57,470 bases of DNA from Azospirillum sp. 47_25 (GTDB lineage: Bacteria; Pseudomonadota; Alphaproteobacteria; RF32; CAG-239): the NCBI GenBank assembly GCA_001917125.1, contig MNTU01000042.1, positions 1 through 57,470 of the forward strand, given 5' to 3'. A model generated the notes under the pieces. It had not been told where the DNA came from and searched no databases. It saw only the letters and a list, made by a program, of their open reading frames with translations. This document shows positions 15,648 through 25,214 of this stretch, piece by piece. Position 1 is the first letter of the stretch. Each line of letters begins with the position of its first letter. The position numbers were made by a program, and so were the translations under genes.

Positions 15648-17486
15648 ATGCGTGTGTTCGGTTTGAAAGTGTTTTCCGCTCCGTTTGTTTTTTTTCTTTT
15701 ATCTTTTTTTCCGTTTTCTCCGCAGGCCGCGGAAACTTCTTTAGCTTCGGACAGCCAGTGGCTGGCATTGGGACATTATCGCCGGCAGTGGACCGGCGGT
15801 TATCGCAGCACTATTGACTCTCCCGGTTTTTTTGTCAGCTCCGAAGGCAAAACGAATCCTCAGGACGAATTGAACGCAACGATTGAGCTGTTTGAAGCCG
15901 GCAGTGATGAAAAGAAAATTTGTCTTTTTCCGGCGCGGTATGCTTATCTGCGGCGTAAAGGACTGGTGACGCGCCGCTTTCCCGAATGCAGGGAATATCG
16001 CCAATTTCTGGCCGATGTTGCTCCGGCCGGGATAACGCTGCTGTTTACCGATGCTTATATGAATAACCCTTCGTCGCTGTTCGGACATACGCTTATTCGT
16101 ATTGATACGGCGCGCAAAGGGACGCAGCTGCTGGCGCACGGCATGAATTACGGGGCGTTTACCGGAGACGAACGCGGTGTGCTGTTTGCGGTTTACGGAC
16201 TGACGGGCGGTTATTACGGCGGTTTTACGCTGAAGCCTTATTATGATATCATCAATACATATAACAATATTGAAAACCGCGATATTTGGGAATTGCAGCT
16301 TAATTTGACGCCGCGGGAGCAGAAAATGTTCGTGGCCCATTTGTGGGAATTGGGACATGCCCAGTCCCGTTATTATTTTTTCGGACGGAATTGTTCTTAT
16401 ATGCTGATGGAGGCGTTAGATGCGGTTCGGCCGTCGCTGAGACTGGCGGATGACTTTCCGATGCAGACAATTCCGCTGGATACGGTTAAGGCGGTGAATG
16501 CGCGGCCCGGGCTGGTCAAAGCCGTTCATTACCGGCCGTCGCGCCAGAGCCGTTTGAACGACCAATACCGCCAGATGACCGTTGCACAGAAAAAGGCTTT
16601 TGAAAAATTTGTTCTTGATGGTGAATACGGGCCGGAGGGGCTGACGCCGGAAGAACAGGCGGGAGTTGCCGAAGCGGCTTATCAGTTTGTGCAGTATCAG
16701 TATGTGGCTAAAAATATTGATTTGAAAGATTATCGCCAGCAGAGTTTTAAGCTTTTGGTGGCTCGCAATAATCTTAAAGCAAAGGATAATTTTAAGTCGT
16801 TAACGGAAGGAAAATCGCCGTTGAAAACGCATGAGGCAATGCGGCTGTCGGCCGGGGCCGGTGTCAGAAACGGGCAGGGGTTTCAGCAATTGGAGTTTCG
16901 CCCGGCCTATCATTCGCTGACGGATGACAGTTACGGTATGCTTCCCGGGGCTGAAATTAATTTTCTGAATTTTGCCGTACGTCATTATGACGGTCGGAAC
17001 AATTATGTTTTGCAAAAATTTGATTTGGTCGGTATTCGTTCAATAAGCCCGGTTAACGTGATGTTTCGGCCGTTGTCTTATCAGATAAGAGCGGGAATCG
17101 ACCGTGAGACGAATCCCGATAATGAGGAAGAAGGATACGCGTTTAATCTGACGGCCGGCGCGGGAGGAAGTTATGCTTTTGCAGAATCGCTCAAAGGGTA
17201 TCTGCTGCTGAACAATCATTTGTCGTACGGCGGTTTTTTGCCGCATAACCAGTGGGCGGGAATCGGAGCTGCCGCAGGTCTTCTCGGCGAGTGGAAAAAT
17301 TTCCGCTTTTGGCTGGAAGCGGAAAAAATCTATGCGACCTCGGCTTTCGGCGACCGGTCAGAATATAAGGCGGAAGTGGTTTACGGGTTAACGCGCAACA
17401 CCGCACTTGCACTTAATTATCTGTATCAGGACAATCGCGGTCATGATACGGAAGAAAGCCTGTTTTCTTTCCGGGTTCATTTTTAG
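15648..17486 (+). CDS. DUF4105 (Lnb-like) envelope protein with barrel-like C-terminus
   Basis: A 612-aa protein with a signal peptide (hydrophobic run then PQAAE). The N-terminal half holds the DUF4105 core: FTDAYMNNPSSLFGHTLIRI, LLAHGMNYGAF and FFGRNCSYMLMEALD, with His and Cys at positions that suggest a papain-like or Lnb-type catalytic site. From about residue 390, alternating strands (LSAGAGVRNGQGFQQLEFRP, ALNYLYQDNRG) and a final Phe (FSFRVHF) suggest an outer-membrane barrel. The ATG at 15648 follows a GGGGCGG site; a TTG at 15633 is also open. It is probably co-transcribed with the DUF3015 gene. Confidence 0.8.
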   Translation: MRVFGLKVFSAPFVFFLLSFFPFSPQAAETSLASDSQWLALGHYRRQWTGGYRSTIDSPGFFVSSEGKTNPQDELNATIELFEAGSDEKKICLFPARYAYLRRKGLVTRRFPECREYRQFLADVAPAGITLLFTDAYMNNPSSLFGHTLIRIDTARKGTQLLAHGMNYGAFTGDERGVLFAVYGLTGGYYGGFTLKPYYDIINTYNNIENRDIWELQLNLTPREQKMFVAHLWELGHAQSRYYFFGRNCSYMLMEALDAVRPSLRLADDFPMQTIPLDTVKAVNARPGLVKAVHYRPSRQSRLNDQYRQMTVAQKKAFEKFVLDGEYGPEGLTPEEQAGVAEAAYQFVQYQYVAKNIDLKDYRQQSFKLLVARNNLKAKDNFKSLTEGKSPLKTHEAMRLSAGAGVRNGQGFQQLEFRPAYHSLTDDSYGMLPGAEINFLNFAVRHYDGRNNYVLQKFDLVGIRSISPVNVMFRPLSYQIRAGIDRETNPDNEEEGYAFNLTAGAGGSYAFAESLKGYLLLNNHLSYGGFLPHNQWAGIGAAAGLLGEWKNFRFWLEAEKIYATSAFGDRSEYKAEVVYGLTRNTALALNYLYQDNRGHDTEESLFSFRVHF

Positions 17487-18058
17487 TCGTGATTTGGCTG
17501 CGGAGCCGGGAAGAGCTGTATTCTTTTCGGCCGGTAGATTTGGTTTATCTGCGGTTTGGCCGGTTTTTCCGGAGTTGCTTGCTGTTTTATCTGAAGCTGA
17601 TTGATAAAGTCAGCAGCAGTTTCGGCCTGCCGGGTTTGGGCTTTCGCTGCGGCTTGCAACGGACTGCCGATTATTTCTGACATGGGCAGTCCCTGAAATT
17701 GTCGTGTCACGTCATTGGCCGCGGCATCAGGCTGCGGCGCCGTTGTTTCCGGTGCTTGAGCCGCAAAATCTTGGTTTTGCTGCGCCGCTTTAATGATGGG
17801 TTCCATTGATTTGACGAGCTCACCCATGCTTTTGGCAATGCCCGGCGCCGATTTGTTGATAGCCTCGGTCATATTGTTCATTGATTTGACCATAAATTTG
17901 CTCATTGCCTGTAGCGCCTGGTTCATTTCTTCCATTTCCCGGGCAACCCTTTGGTTATATTCCTCTTGGCTGAATTCTATCGGGTCGGGCGTTTCCTGAG
18001 CATGAAGAGGAAATGCGGCAAGAAGCAGAGCCAGGGAAAAACGGGCGGGAATACGCAT
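17483..18058 (-). CDS. hypothetical exported helical protein
   Basis: A 191-aa protein with a signal peptide (MRIPARFSLALLLAAFPLHA). It continues as a helical, Met- and Glu-rich segment (EEYNQRVAREMEEMNQALQAM), then a region rich in Ala, Gln and Pro, ending with a basic proline-rich tail. It probably forms a periplasmic coiled coil. No family is recognised. Its stop codon overlaps that of the convergent DUF4105 gene. The coding frame is believable from the signal peptide and composition. Confidence 0.6.
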   Translation of the reverse strand: MRIPARFSLALLLAAFPLHAQETPDPIEFSQEEYNQRVAREMEEMNQALQAMSKFMVKSMNNMTEAINKSAPGIAKSMGELVKSMEPIIKAAQQNQDFAAQAPETTAPQPDAAANDVTRQFQGLPMSEIIGSPLQAAAKAQTRQAETAADFINQLQIKQQATPEKPAKPQINQIYRPKRIQLFPAPQPNHD

Positions 18059-18197
18059 GGATCATCCTTTCTTTCTGTTTTTTTACAATATAGTCGGGTG
18101 AGGCATTTATGGCAAGCCTTATATGATAATGCGCTTGCTTTTTTAGCCTGAAGTGTTTATGCTTTGAAACAAATTGTCAAAATCAAGGAGAATAAAA

Positions 18198-18650
18198 ATG
18201 TTGAGAGAAGATTTACAAAAAGCTTTGAAAGAATCAATGCTGAATAAAGATATGACGACCGTAGGCGCGGTTCGCCTGATTATCGCCGGCATGAAGGAGA
18301 AAGACGTCGAAGCGCGCGGCAAAGGACAAAAGGAAGCCAGTGAAGCCGAACTGCTGTCGATGATGCAGGGAATGATTAAACAGCGCAACGATTCAATCAA
18401 AATGTATCTGGACGGACATCGTCAGGATTTGGCCGATAAAGAAATGAGCGAAATCAAAGTGATTGAAAAATTCCTGCCCAAACAGATGAGCGAGGCGGAA
18501 ATTGAAGCCGTTTTGAAGACAATTATCGCTTCGACCGGTGCCTCTTCCATGAAAGATATGGGGAAGGTTATGGGCGAACTGAAAGCCAAATATGCCGGAC
18601 AGCTGGATATGGGCAAGGCATCGGGGATGATCAAATCTCTGTTGCAGTAA
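18198..18650 (+). CDS. yqeY: GatB/YqeY domain protein
   Basis: A 150-aa protein similar to the tRNA-binding tail domain of GatB. It starts LREDLQKALKESMLNKD, followed by VGAVRLIIAGMKEKDVEARGKG, IKVIEKFLPKQMSEAEIE and the C-terminal DMGKVMGELKAKYAGQLDMG. The start follows AAGGAGAA. The family is thought to act in amidotransferase-related or tRNA functions but is not well characterised. Its place just before dnaG and rpoD is common in alphaproteobacteria. Confidence 0.9.
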   Translation: MLREDLQKALKESMLNKDMTTVGAVRLIIAGMKEKDVEARGKGQKEASEAELLSMMQGMIKQRNDSIKMYLDGHRQDLADKEMSEIKVIEKFLPKQMSEAEIEAVLKTIIASTGASSMKDMGKVMGELKAKYAGQLDMGKASGMIKSLLQ

Positions 18651-18709
18651 AGTTTCTTCCTTTAATCGGTAAGGGGAGAAAAAAGGCGTAGGATCATAGC
18701 GGGCATTCA

Positions 18710-20563
18710 ATGGCTGGGATAGATTTACAAAAGTTTTGTGACGAACTGCGGGCGAAGGTTTCTATCGTCGATGTGGTCGGTTCAAAGGTAAAGCTGGTGC
18801 GCAAAGGGCGCGAATACCAGGCCTGTTGCCCGTTTCACAACGAAAAGACGCCGTCGTTTACGGTGAACGAAGCCAAAGGTTTTTATCATTGTTTCGGCTG
18901 CGGTGCGCACGGTGACATTATCAAGTTTGAAATGGAAGCCAACAATCTGCCGTTTATGGATGCCATTCGCAAGCTGGCGGACAAGGCCGGTTTGCAGGTT
19001 CCGCAGATTTCCAAGGAAAGCCATGAAGAAGCGGTTAAGCGCAATTCGTTGTATGACATTATGGACATGGCCTGCCGTTTTTTTGAAAAGTCGCTGCATT
19101 TGCCGGACGGGCAGCGGGCGATGGATTATCTGCATCGCCGCGGGTTTGAAGAAGATATCATTACCAAGTTTCGTCTCGGGTATGCGCCGGGCAATAACGG
19201 TTTGAAAGCGCTGCTGGCATCCAAGGGAATTTCCGAGCATGATATGGCGGAACTGGGGCTGATAGCCATTCCGGAAGACAAAAACCGCCGTCCGCATGAT
19301 TTTTTCCGTGACCGGGTGATGATTCCGATTATGGACAAGGCCGGGCGGGTGATTGCTTTCGGCGGCCGGATTATGGGCGACGGACAGCCGAAATATCTGA
19401 ACTCGCCGGAGACGCCGCTGTTTAATAAGCGGCGGGTGCTGTATAATCTTAACAATGCCCGCGACCGGGCTTTTGCCGCGCGGAATATTATTGTTTGCGA
19501 AGGGTATATGGATGTTATCGCCTTGGATAAATACGGTTTCGGCTATGCGGTGGCTCCGCTGGGCACTGCTTTGACCGAAGATCAGATTGCCGAAGCTTGG
19601 AAGGTCTGTCCCGAGCCGACGCTTTGTTTTGACGGCGACGGGGCCGGTATTCGGGCCGCCATTCGTTCGATTGACCGCGGTCTGCCGATTTTGAAAGCCG
19701 GCTATTCGCTGAAATATGTTTTTCTGCCGGATAAAATGGATCCGGATGAATTTTTGAAGGCGCACGGGCATGACGCTTTTTTGAAATATCTGCAGGAAAC
19801 GACGCCCCTGGTAAAACTCCTTTGGCGGAAGAACACCGAAGGCCGGGTATTTGATACGCCGGAACAAAAGGCGCTGATCGAAAAAAACGTGATGGAAGAA
19901 GTGGCGAAAATCGCCGATGAAAAAGTCCGCGGCTATTATCAGCAGGAAATGCAGAATTATATCTATAACGAACTGGGGCGAGGTTTCTGGAAAAACAAAC
20001 AACGCCAGTCGGCCGGCGGAGACACTGCTCATCAGGCGCCGCGAGGTTCGTTCCGACGGAATGAAACCGCGGTTAAGCAGACGGTTCCGGCAGCTCAGCG
20101 GCCGAAGGTTACCATGGACGAGCTGGTGGTCAAGTTTGTGTTGGCGGCGATGGTTTATTATCCCGAACTGATTGCCGAATACGAGGAGCGGATGGGAATG
20201 TTTGAAATTTCCAATCCCCGGTTACAGCAGCTTTTTGACGTACTGGTTGAAGTCTATCACGATGATGAGGAGATTCAGAGCGACGGATTATGCAAGCTTT
20301 TGCAGGAAAAAGGGCTGGAAAAAGATTTGGCCGCTCTGTGGGAGCTGGAAATGTTCCGCCAGCAGAATCCCTATATTAACAAAATCAGGGAAGAGATCGA
20401 TACAAAAATTATAGAAGTTCAGATAAAACAACTGGATAACGAGATAAAAGAATGCCTGCGGATTATTCAGGTTTCCGAGTCGTTCCCGGAAGAAGCCTAT
20501 CAGCGTTACGAGAGCTTGAAAAAAGAGAAAGAATCTTTACTTAATACACAAAATGCTTTTTGA
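18710..20563 (+). CDS. dnaG: DNA primase
   Basis: A 617-aa enzyme that makes RNA primers at the replication fork. The N-terminal CHC2 zinc ribbon uses C40, H43, C61 and C64 (CCPFHNEKTPSF, YHCFGCGAHGD). The Toprim core follows with CEGYMDVIAL (near 264) and CFDGDGAG (near 307). A linker around residue 420-450 leads to the DnaB-binding C-terminal domain. Length and motifs are normal. It follows yqeY by 59 bp and precedes rpoD, as in the macromolecular-synthesis arrangement. Confidence 0.97.
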   Translation: MAGIDLQKFCDELRAKVSIVDVVGSKVKLVRKGREYQACCPFHNEKTPSFTVNEAKGFYHCFGCGAHGDIIKFEMEANNLPFMDAIRKLADKAGLQVPQISKESHEEAVKRNSLYDIMDMACRFFEKSLHLPDGQRAMDYLHRRGFEEDIITKFRLGYAPGNNGLKALLASKGISEHDMAELGLIAIPEDKNRRPHDFFRDRVMIPIMDKAGRVIAFGGRIMGDGQPKYLNSPETPLFNKRRVLYNLNNARDRAFAARNIIVCEGYMDVIALDKYGFGYAVAPLGTALTEDQIAEAWKVCPEPTLCFDGDGAGIRAAIRSIDRGLPILKAGYSLKYVFLPDKMDPDEFLKAHGHDAFLKYLQETTPLVKLLWRKNTEGRVFDTPEQKALIEKNVMEEVAKIADEKVRGYYQQEMQNYIYNELGRGFWKNKQRQSAGGDTAHQAPRGSFRRNETAVKQTVPAAQRPKVTMDELVVKFVLAAMVYYPELIAEYEERMGMFEISNPRLQQLFDVLVEVYHDDEEIQSDGLCKLLQEKGLEKDLAALWELEMFRQQNPYINKIREEIDTKIIEVQIKQLDNEIKECLRIIQVSESFPEEAYQRYESLKKEKESLLNTQNAF

Positions 20564-20635
20564 TAAAACCCAAATAAAACAAGGCGTTGCCTCGGCGTGT
20601 TAAAAGCCTCCCGGCGTCGGACGGCAACGCAAGTG

Positions 20636-20664
20636 TTGACAAATCGTACAGAAATTATTAAAAG
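20636..20664 (+). promoter_or_regulatory. possible promoter of rpoD
   Basis: TTGACA (20636-20641), 17 bases, then a weak TAAAAG. An inverted repeat GCGTTGCC/GGCAACGC (20584-20630) just upstream could be a dnaG-rpoD transcription checkpoint, but no T run follows it. Confidence 0.4.
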
Positions 20665-20735
20665 GTTGCTAGCTGCAGTATCAGGTTCAGATTTGAACCT
20701 TTCTATTTTTAAAACCGGTTTTTATAGGAATTGTC

Positions 20736-22808
20736 ATGTCAGATACCGATAATCAAGATTACTATGAAGGCGGCTCTGCCGACGCGCCTTTAATCGACTC
20801 TCTGGGGAGCGCGGTTAAACGTCTGTTGGACAAAGGCAAAGCACGCGGATATATTACGGTTGAAGAGCTTAATAAAGCTTTGCCATCCGAACGCGAATCT
20901 TCCGAACAGATCGAAGATATTATGGCCGAGATTTCCGATATGGGCATCAGCATCATTTCGGAATCGGACGTTGACAGCTTTGAACAGGAAAATGACGAAG
21001 AAGAAGTTTATGACGATGATGAGAGCGGAAACTTTGACGAAAAAGAGTTAGGCCGTTCGGACGACCCTGTCCGCATGTATTTGAAAGAGATGGGCACCGT
21101 CGAACTTCTGTCCCGGGAAGGGGAAATTGCCATAGCCAAACGTATTGAGGCCGGCAAAACGGTTATGATTGACGGTTTGTGCGAAAGCCCGATGACCATT
21201 AAAGCCATTGCCGACTGGCGTGACGATCTGCTGGAAGGCAGAATGCAGTTGCGCGATATCGTCGATTTGGAAATGATGTACGGCGATGATGCCGAAGCTA
21301 TGGTTTATGACGAAGAAGACGCTTCGGTTGATGATTTGGAAAAAGTGGCCGAAGAAATTGCCACCAAAGACAACCTTGACGATATTGACGATGATTTGGA
21401 AGACGACATTGAATTGGAAGATGCCGTTGACGACGATGTCGAGGAAGAGGATGATGAGCCGGCAGATACGGCCGATGATGAAGAAGGAAGCGCTTCCTCC
21501 GGCGATGACGATGATGTTGACGGCGTGGGCGGCCGCGCTTCCGCTTCGGTTGCGGCCATGGAAGAAGCGCTGCTGGAGCCGGTATTGGAAATTTTGACCA
21601 AAATTTCCAGTTATTATGACGATTTGAAGAAAATTCAGAACCAGCGCGTTGAGGCAATTTTGGCCGGAAAGTCGGTTTCTTCTTCGGTTGAGAAAAAATA
21701 TCTTCAGGTTAAAAAAGAACTGGTTGAACTGATGAGTTCCATCCATCTGAATGCGACCAGAGTTGAACAACTGGTTGAACAGCTGAACGGACTGAACAAA
21801 CGTTTGATGGGATTGGAAGGGAAATTGCTGCGCTATGCCCTGTCATGCAAAATTAAGCGCGAGGATTTTCTGGACGTTTATCAGAAATCAGAGCTTGATC
21901 CGAACTGGGTTGAAAATATTTCTCATAAAAAAGACAAGCACTGGCAGGCCTTTGTTGAAAAATACGGCATGGAAATCGTTGAACTGCGTGATTCCGTAGC
22001 AAAAATGGCGCAGGAATGCGGTTTGCCGATTTCAGAATACCGCCGTATGGTCGATACGATTAAAAAAGGCGAACGGGAGGCCGATCGGGCGAAAAAGGAA
22101 ATGATTGAAGCCAACCTGCGTTTGGTTATTTCCATTGCCAAAAAATATACCAACCGCGGTTTGCAGTTTTTGGATTTGATTCAGGAAGGCAACATCGGTT
22201 TGATGAAAGCGGTTGACAAGTTTGAGTACCGTCGCGGTTACAAGTTTTCGACCTATGCCACCTGGTGGATCCGTCAGGCGATTACCCGTTCGATTGCCGA
22301 CCAGGCACGGACAATCCGTATTCCGGTACATATGATTGAAACCATCAACAAGCTGGTGCGGACTTCACGTCAGATGTTGTCGGAAATGGGACGGGAGCCG
22401 GTGCCTGAGGAGTTGGCGGCACGGTTGTCAATGCCTTTGGAAAAAGTTCGCAAAGTTATGAAGATAGCCAAAGAACCGGTTTCGCTGGAAGCGCCGGTCG
22501 GTGATGAGGAAGATTCTTCGCTGGGTGATTTTATTGCCGATGACAATGCGTTGCAGCCTTTGGATTCCGCCATTCATTCGAATTTGAAGGAAACCTGCAC
22601 CAGAATTTTGTCTTCGCTGACACCGAGAGAAGAACGTGTTCTGCGTATGCGTTTCGGTATCGGTATGAATACCGACCATACGCTGGAAGAAGTCGGACAG
22701 CAGTTTAACGTTACCCGTGAACGTATTCGTCAGATTGAGGCGAAAGCTTTGCGCAAGCTGAAACATCCGAGCCGGTCGAGGAAGCTGCGTTCATTCCTTG
22801 ATCAATAA
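20736..22808 (+). CDS. rpoD: RNA polymerase primary sigma factor
   Basis: A 690-aa sigma-70. Region 1.2 shows [20 protein letters not shown]. Region 2 shows [31 protein letters not shown] and [12 protein letters not shown]. Region 3 has [11 protein letters not shown], and region 4 has [15 protein letters not shown] and the recognition helix [18 protein letters not shown]. The non-conserved region between 1.2 and 2 holds an unusually acidic stretch of about 80 residues (roughly 183-265) made mostly of Asp and Glu, then Ser/Ala. The dnaG-rpoD order is classical. Confidence 0.97.
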   Translation: MSDTDNQDYYEGGSADAPLIDSLGSAVKRLLDKGKARGYITVEELNKALPSERESSEQIEDIMAEISDMGISIISESDVDSFEQENDEEEVYDDDESGNFDEKELGRSDDPVRMYLKEMGTVELLSREGEIAIAKRIEAGKTVMIDGLCESPMTIKAIADWRDDLLEGRMQLRDIVDLEMMYGDDAEAMVYDEEDASVDDLEKVAEEIATKDNLDDIDDDLEDDIELEDAVDDDVEEEDDEPADTADDEEGSASSGDDDDVDGVGGRASASVAAMEEALLEPVLEILTKISSYYDDLKKIQNQRVEAILAGKSVSSSVEKKYLQVKKELVELMSSIHLNATRVEQLVEQLNGLNKRLMGLEGKLLRYALSCKIKREDFLDVYQKSELDPNWVENISHKKDKHWQAFVEKYGMEIVELRDSVAKMAQECGLPISEYRRMVDTIKKGEREADRAKKEMIEANLRLVISIAKKYTNRGLQFLDLIQEGNIGLMKAVDKFEYRRGYKFSTYATWWIRQAITRSIADQARTIRIPVHMIETINKLVRTSRQMLSEMGREPVPEELAARLSMPLEKVRKVMKIAKEPVSLEAPVGDEEDSSLGDFIADDNALQPLDSAIHSNLKETCTRILSSLTPREERVLRMRFGIGMNTDHTLEEVGQQFNVTRERIRQIEAKALRKLKHPSRSRKLRSFLDQ

Positions 22809-22828
22809 AAATTGCGGATAACGGGTAA

Positions 22829-22930
22829 CTAATACAGAAATTTCAGGACGGAAGTGTCCTCACGTACTAAAGTGTACGCTGCGGTTCTTCCTCCTTTATT
22901 TCTTATTATTTACCTCGTTCTGTGCAATTT
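22829..22930 (+). repeat. dispersed palindromic repeat, copy 1
   Basis: About 100 bases following rpoD, starting CTAATACAGAAAT, with inner arms CGTAC/GTACG and GGAAG/CTTCC and an end resembling TTCTGTGC. It matches the sequence following rlmE (52722-52820). It is an intergenic palindrome of the sort frequent in Alphaproteobacteria. Confidence 0.65.
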
Positions 22931-22956
22931 TGCGCAGTTAATCTAGAGAGAAAATT

Positions 22957-23406
22957 ATGGCAGACTATTCCATTGAAGATAAAGAAGAAATGATAAAGGC
23001 AAATGTGGCGCGTCTGAATGCGCATAAGTCGCGTTTGCAGGAGTTAATCGAGTTTATCAAGGTTTCCGGGTTTCAAAAAATCGGGATTGCCAACTGTTTA
23101 TCAATGCAAAAATATGCCGATAAGCTGGCGGAGATTTTGCGGGAAAACGGGTTTACCGTTTTTAGCGTCAACTGCAAGGAGAGCGGACTGGATGGCTGTG
23201 TCATTTGTGAGGAAATGAAAGGGCCGTGCTGCGATCCGATTTCTCAGGCCGAGTTTTTAAATGATCAAAAGACGGAATTTAACATTAATGTCGGTTTGTG
23301 TTTGGGGCATGGTTTGCTGTTTCAAAAATATTCCCGGGCGCCGGTGACGACTTTTATTGTCAAAGACTTTGCCCATGAGCATAATGTTGCGGCAAGTTTG
23401 TTCTAG
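22957..23406 (+). CDS. DUF1847-family protein
   Basis: A 149-aa protein with the DUF1847 pattern. ELIEFIKVSGFQKIGIANC comes first, then a SVNCKESGLDGCVIC segment, CCDPISQAEFLNDQKTEFNI and VGLCLGHGLLFQKYSRAPVT, ending VKDFAHEHN. The family is described as putative metal-binding; several Cys are conserved here, but the N-terminal CxxC arm seen in some members is missing. It is likely cytoplasmic. Its own terminator follows. Confidence 0.75.
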   Translation: MADYSIEDKEEMIKANVARLNAHKSRLQELIEFIKVSGFQKIGIANCLSMQKYADKLAEILRENGFTVFSVNCKESGLDGCVICEEMKGPCCDPISQAEFLNDQKTEFNINVGLCLGHGLLFQKYSRAPVTTFIVKDFAHEHNVAASLF

Positions 23407-23409
23407 AAT

Positions 23410-23441
23410 AAAAAAAAGAGGCTTTCAAAGCCTCTTTTTTT
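23410..23441 (+). terminator. terminator of the DUF1847 gene
   Basis: Stem AAAAAGAGGCTT/AAGCCTCTTTTT with T7; its symmetry also lets it stop the convergent hydrolase transcript. Confidence 0.85.
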
Positions 23442-23457
23442 AGATAGGTAACCCCGT

Positions 23458-24237
23458 TTAATCGGACGTTTTGTTTTTCTTGGCTTCCTGGTACAAATCG
23501 TACAGAGATTGTGCCGTCTCGTGAATAGCGATGCTGTCCTGCAGGTGATGATTACTGTTTTTCAGAATTTTAACCACCGTTTTGCCGTAAGCAATTTTTT
23601 CGGCCAATTTCAAAATGACCTGCCAGTTGACGAAATTGTCCTGTTGTCCGTGTATCAGATGAACCGGGCAGGTGATGTCGATTTTGTCCTTTTGCAGGAG
23701 GTCGTTGGCATGAAGATTGGTCCACAGCCTTTGTGAAAAAACATAGTGATATTTTTCCACCTGTGCTTCAACAAAGCCGGTATCGGCCAGTGTTTGTCGC
23801 TGTTCGAGTGTTGAGCGCTCCAAAAGCTGCTCAATCAGGTCCGGTGCGGCGGCCAGTCCCAGAAAAGCCTTAATCCGGTCGGGATATTCTTCGGCGATGC
23901 TCATTCCCAGCCAGCCGCCGACGCAATGACCGACGATAATTACCGGGCCGGTGATGTGGTTGGCAATGATGTCCCGCAGCTGGTCTTTCCAAAGTTCAAA
24001 GTCGCAGCGGAGGAATTTCTTTTCATCGGAGCCGTGGCCGAGAAGTTCGTAACGCCGGAAATTCAATCCGTTTTTGCGGCAGAGTTCTTTGATGTTGTCT
24101 GCCTTTCGCGCCCAAGGGTTGGATTTCAGTCCGTGAATGTAAAGAACAGTGAATTCCGGTTTTTCGGAGAAGTCGCATTGTTCAAATTCTGTCGTAAAAT
24201 CCTTAAAATGGTACGACTGTTTAATAATTGTTTTCAT
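23458..24237 (-). CDS. alpha/beta hydrolase with Cys nucleophile position (paralogue 1)
   Basis: A 259-aa alpha/beta hydrolase. YIHGLKSNPWARKADNIKE forms the oxyanion region, YELLGHGSDE comes next, then the nucleophile elbow VGHCVGGWLG with Cys at 105 instead of the usual Ser. The acid is probably in IHGQQDNFVNW and the His in NSNHHL. Cys in this position is known in dienelactone hydrolases, so activity on thioesters or esters is possible; the substrate is unknown. It is about 40% similar by eye to the next gene upstream, probably a tandem duplicate. Confidence 0.8.
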   Translation of the reverse strand: MKTIIKQSYHFKDFTTEFEQCDFSEKPEFTVLYIHGLKSNPWARKADNIKELCRKNGLNFRRYELLGHGSDEKKFLRCDFELWKDQLRDIIANHITGPVIIVGHCVGGWLGMSIAEEYPDRIKAFLGLAAAPDLIEQLLERSTLEQRQTLADTGFVEAQVEKYHYVFSQRLWTNLHANDLLQKDKIDITCPVHLIHGQQDNFVNWQVILKLAEKIAYGKTVVKILKNSNHHLQDSIAIHETAQSLYDLYQEAKKNKTSD

Positions 24238-24317
24238 ATAGTTAAGTTTTAAAATAATAAATTATTACGCTTACTGTAGCGTAAAATCTTATTTTGTCAA
24301 TTTCTATTATTTAAAAC

Positions 24318-25079
24318 TTACAGGGCTTCGACAATACTGCGCAGCGAGTTGTTGATTTCTTCCAAGTCCAACGGATGCTGCAGGTGGTGATTGCTGTTTT
24401 TTAACAGTTTTATGGCTACTTTATCGCTGCGGAGTTTGGCTGCAATGCGGAAGATAACCCGCCAGTCGATAAAGGTGTCTTTAAGTCCCTGAATCAAGTG
24501 AACCGGGCAGGTGATGGGAATATCCGGCTGGTTGAGAATGGCATTCTTCAGACCGCTGGCGATAAAGCTGCGGGTAAAGGTGAAAACCATACGCTCTATT
24601 TTGACAATGACTTTCCCGTTGCTTTCCAATTCCTGCCGCTGTTCGGGTTTTACCTGCATATCCATCAGTTCCACCAGATTCGGGGCTGTCGAGGTGCAGA
24701 CAATTCCTTTTAGTCTTTCGCCGCGTTCCTGCGCAGCCATCAGTCCTAGCCAGCCGCCGATGCAATGGCCGACGATAATAAAGTTACCGGAGATGTGATG
24801 ATCAATGATGTCAAGGATTTGTTCTTTCCAGAGGTCCAGGTCGGTCTTTTCATAATTAGCGGCATCTATGCCGTGTCCGAGCAATTCAAAACGGTAAAAA
24901 TTCAGCCCCAGCTGTTCACAAACGCTTTTAACGGCCTCAGGTTTGCGTCCCCAGGGATTAGAGGCCAGACCGTGAATGTAAAGCACTGTCAGCGGAGCCT
25001 CTTCCTGAGGTTTATGGTGTTCATAGCGGGTTAGAAATTCGCGAAAAGAGCGGGTAGGGTAAATAGATGTGTCTGACAT
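24318..25079 (-). CDS. alpha/beta hydrolase with Cys nucleophile position (paralogue 2)
   Basis: A 253-aa protein, first of the tandem pair on the minus strand. It shows YIHGLASNPWGRKPEAVKS, FELLGHGID and the elbow VGHCIGGWLG with Cys at 106, a likely acid in IQGLKDTFIDW and His in NSNHHLQH. An 80-bp AT-rich gap separates it from its paralogue. It is cytoplasmic by the lack of a signal peptide. The duplicated Cys argues that the substitution is functional and not an error. Confidence 0.8.
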   Translation of the reverse strand: MSDTSIYPTRSFREFLTRYEHHKPQEEAPLTVLYIHGLASNPWGRKPEAVKSVCEQLGLNFYRFELLGHGIDAANYEKTDLDLWKEQILDIIDHHISGNFIIVGHCIGGWLGLMAAQERGERLKGIVCTSTAPNLVELMDMQVKPEQRQELESNGKVIVKIERMVFTFTRSFIASGLKNAILNQPDIPITCPVHLIQGLKDTFIDWRVIFRIAAKLRSDKVAIKLLKNSNHHLQHPLDLEEINNSLRSIVEAL

Positions 25080-25169
25080 GGTCTGATGTGTTTTGTTAAT
25101 CCTTTGACAAAGTATAAAGAGGAAGATTTAAGAAAGTGTTTAGAGGAGAGGAAGATTGAGAAAAAGCTC

Positions 25170-25198
25170 TTGACTATCTTAACAATTTGGCATATTTT
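25170..25198 (+). promoter_or_regulatory. promoter ahead of the tRNA-Ile region
   Basis: TTGACT (25170-25175), 17 bases, TATTTT (25193-25198). It lies just before the partial tRNA copy at 25216, not next to the complete tRNA. Confidence 0.65.
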
Positions 25199-25214
25199 CT
25201 GCTTGTCTGTAAGA

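Noticed and set aside
21048..21770. Long minus-strand frame opposite rpoD
   Set aside because: It mirrors the acidic coding repeats of rpoD and has no independent signals.
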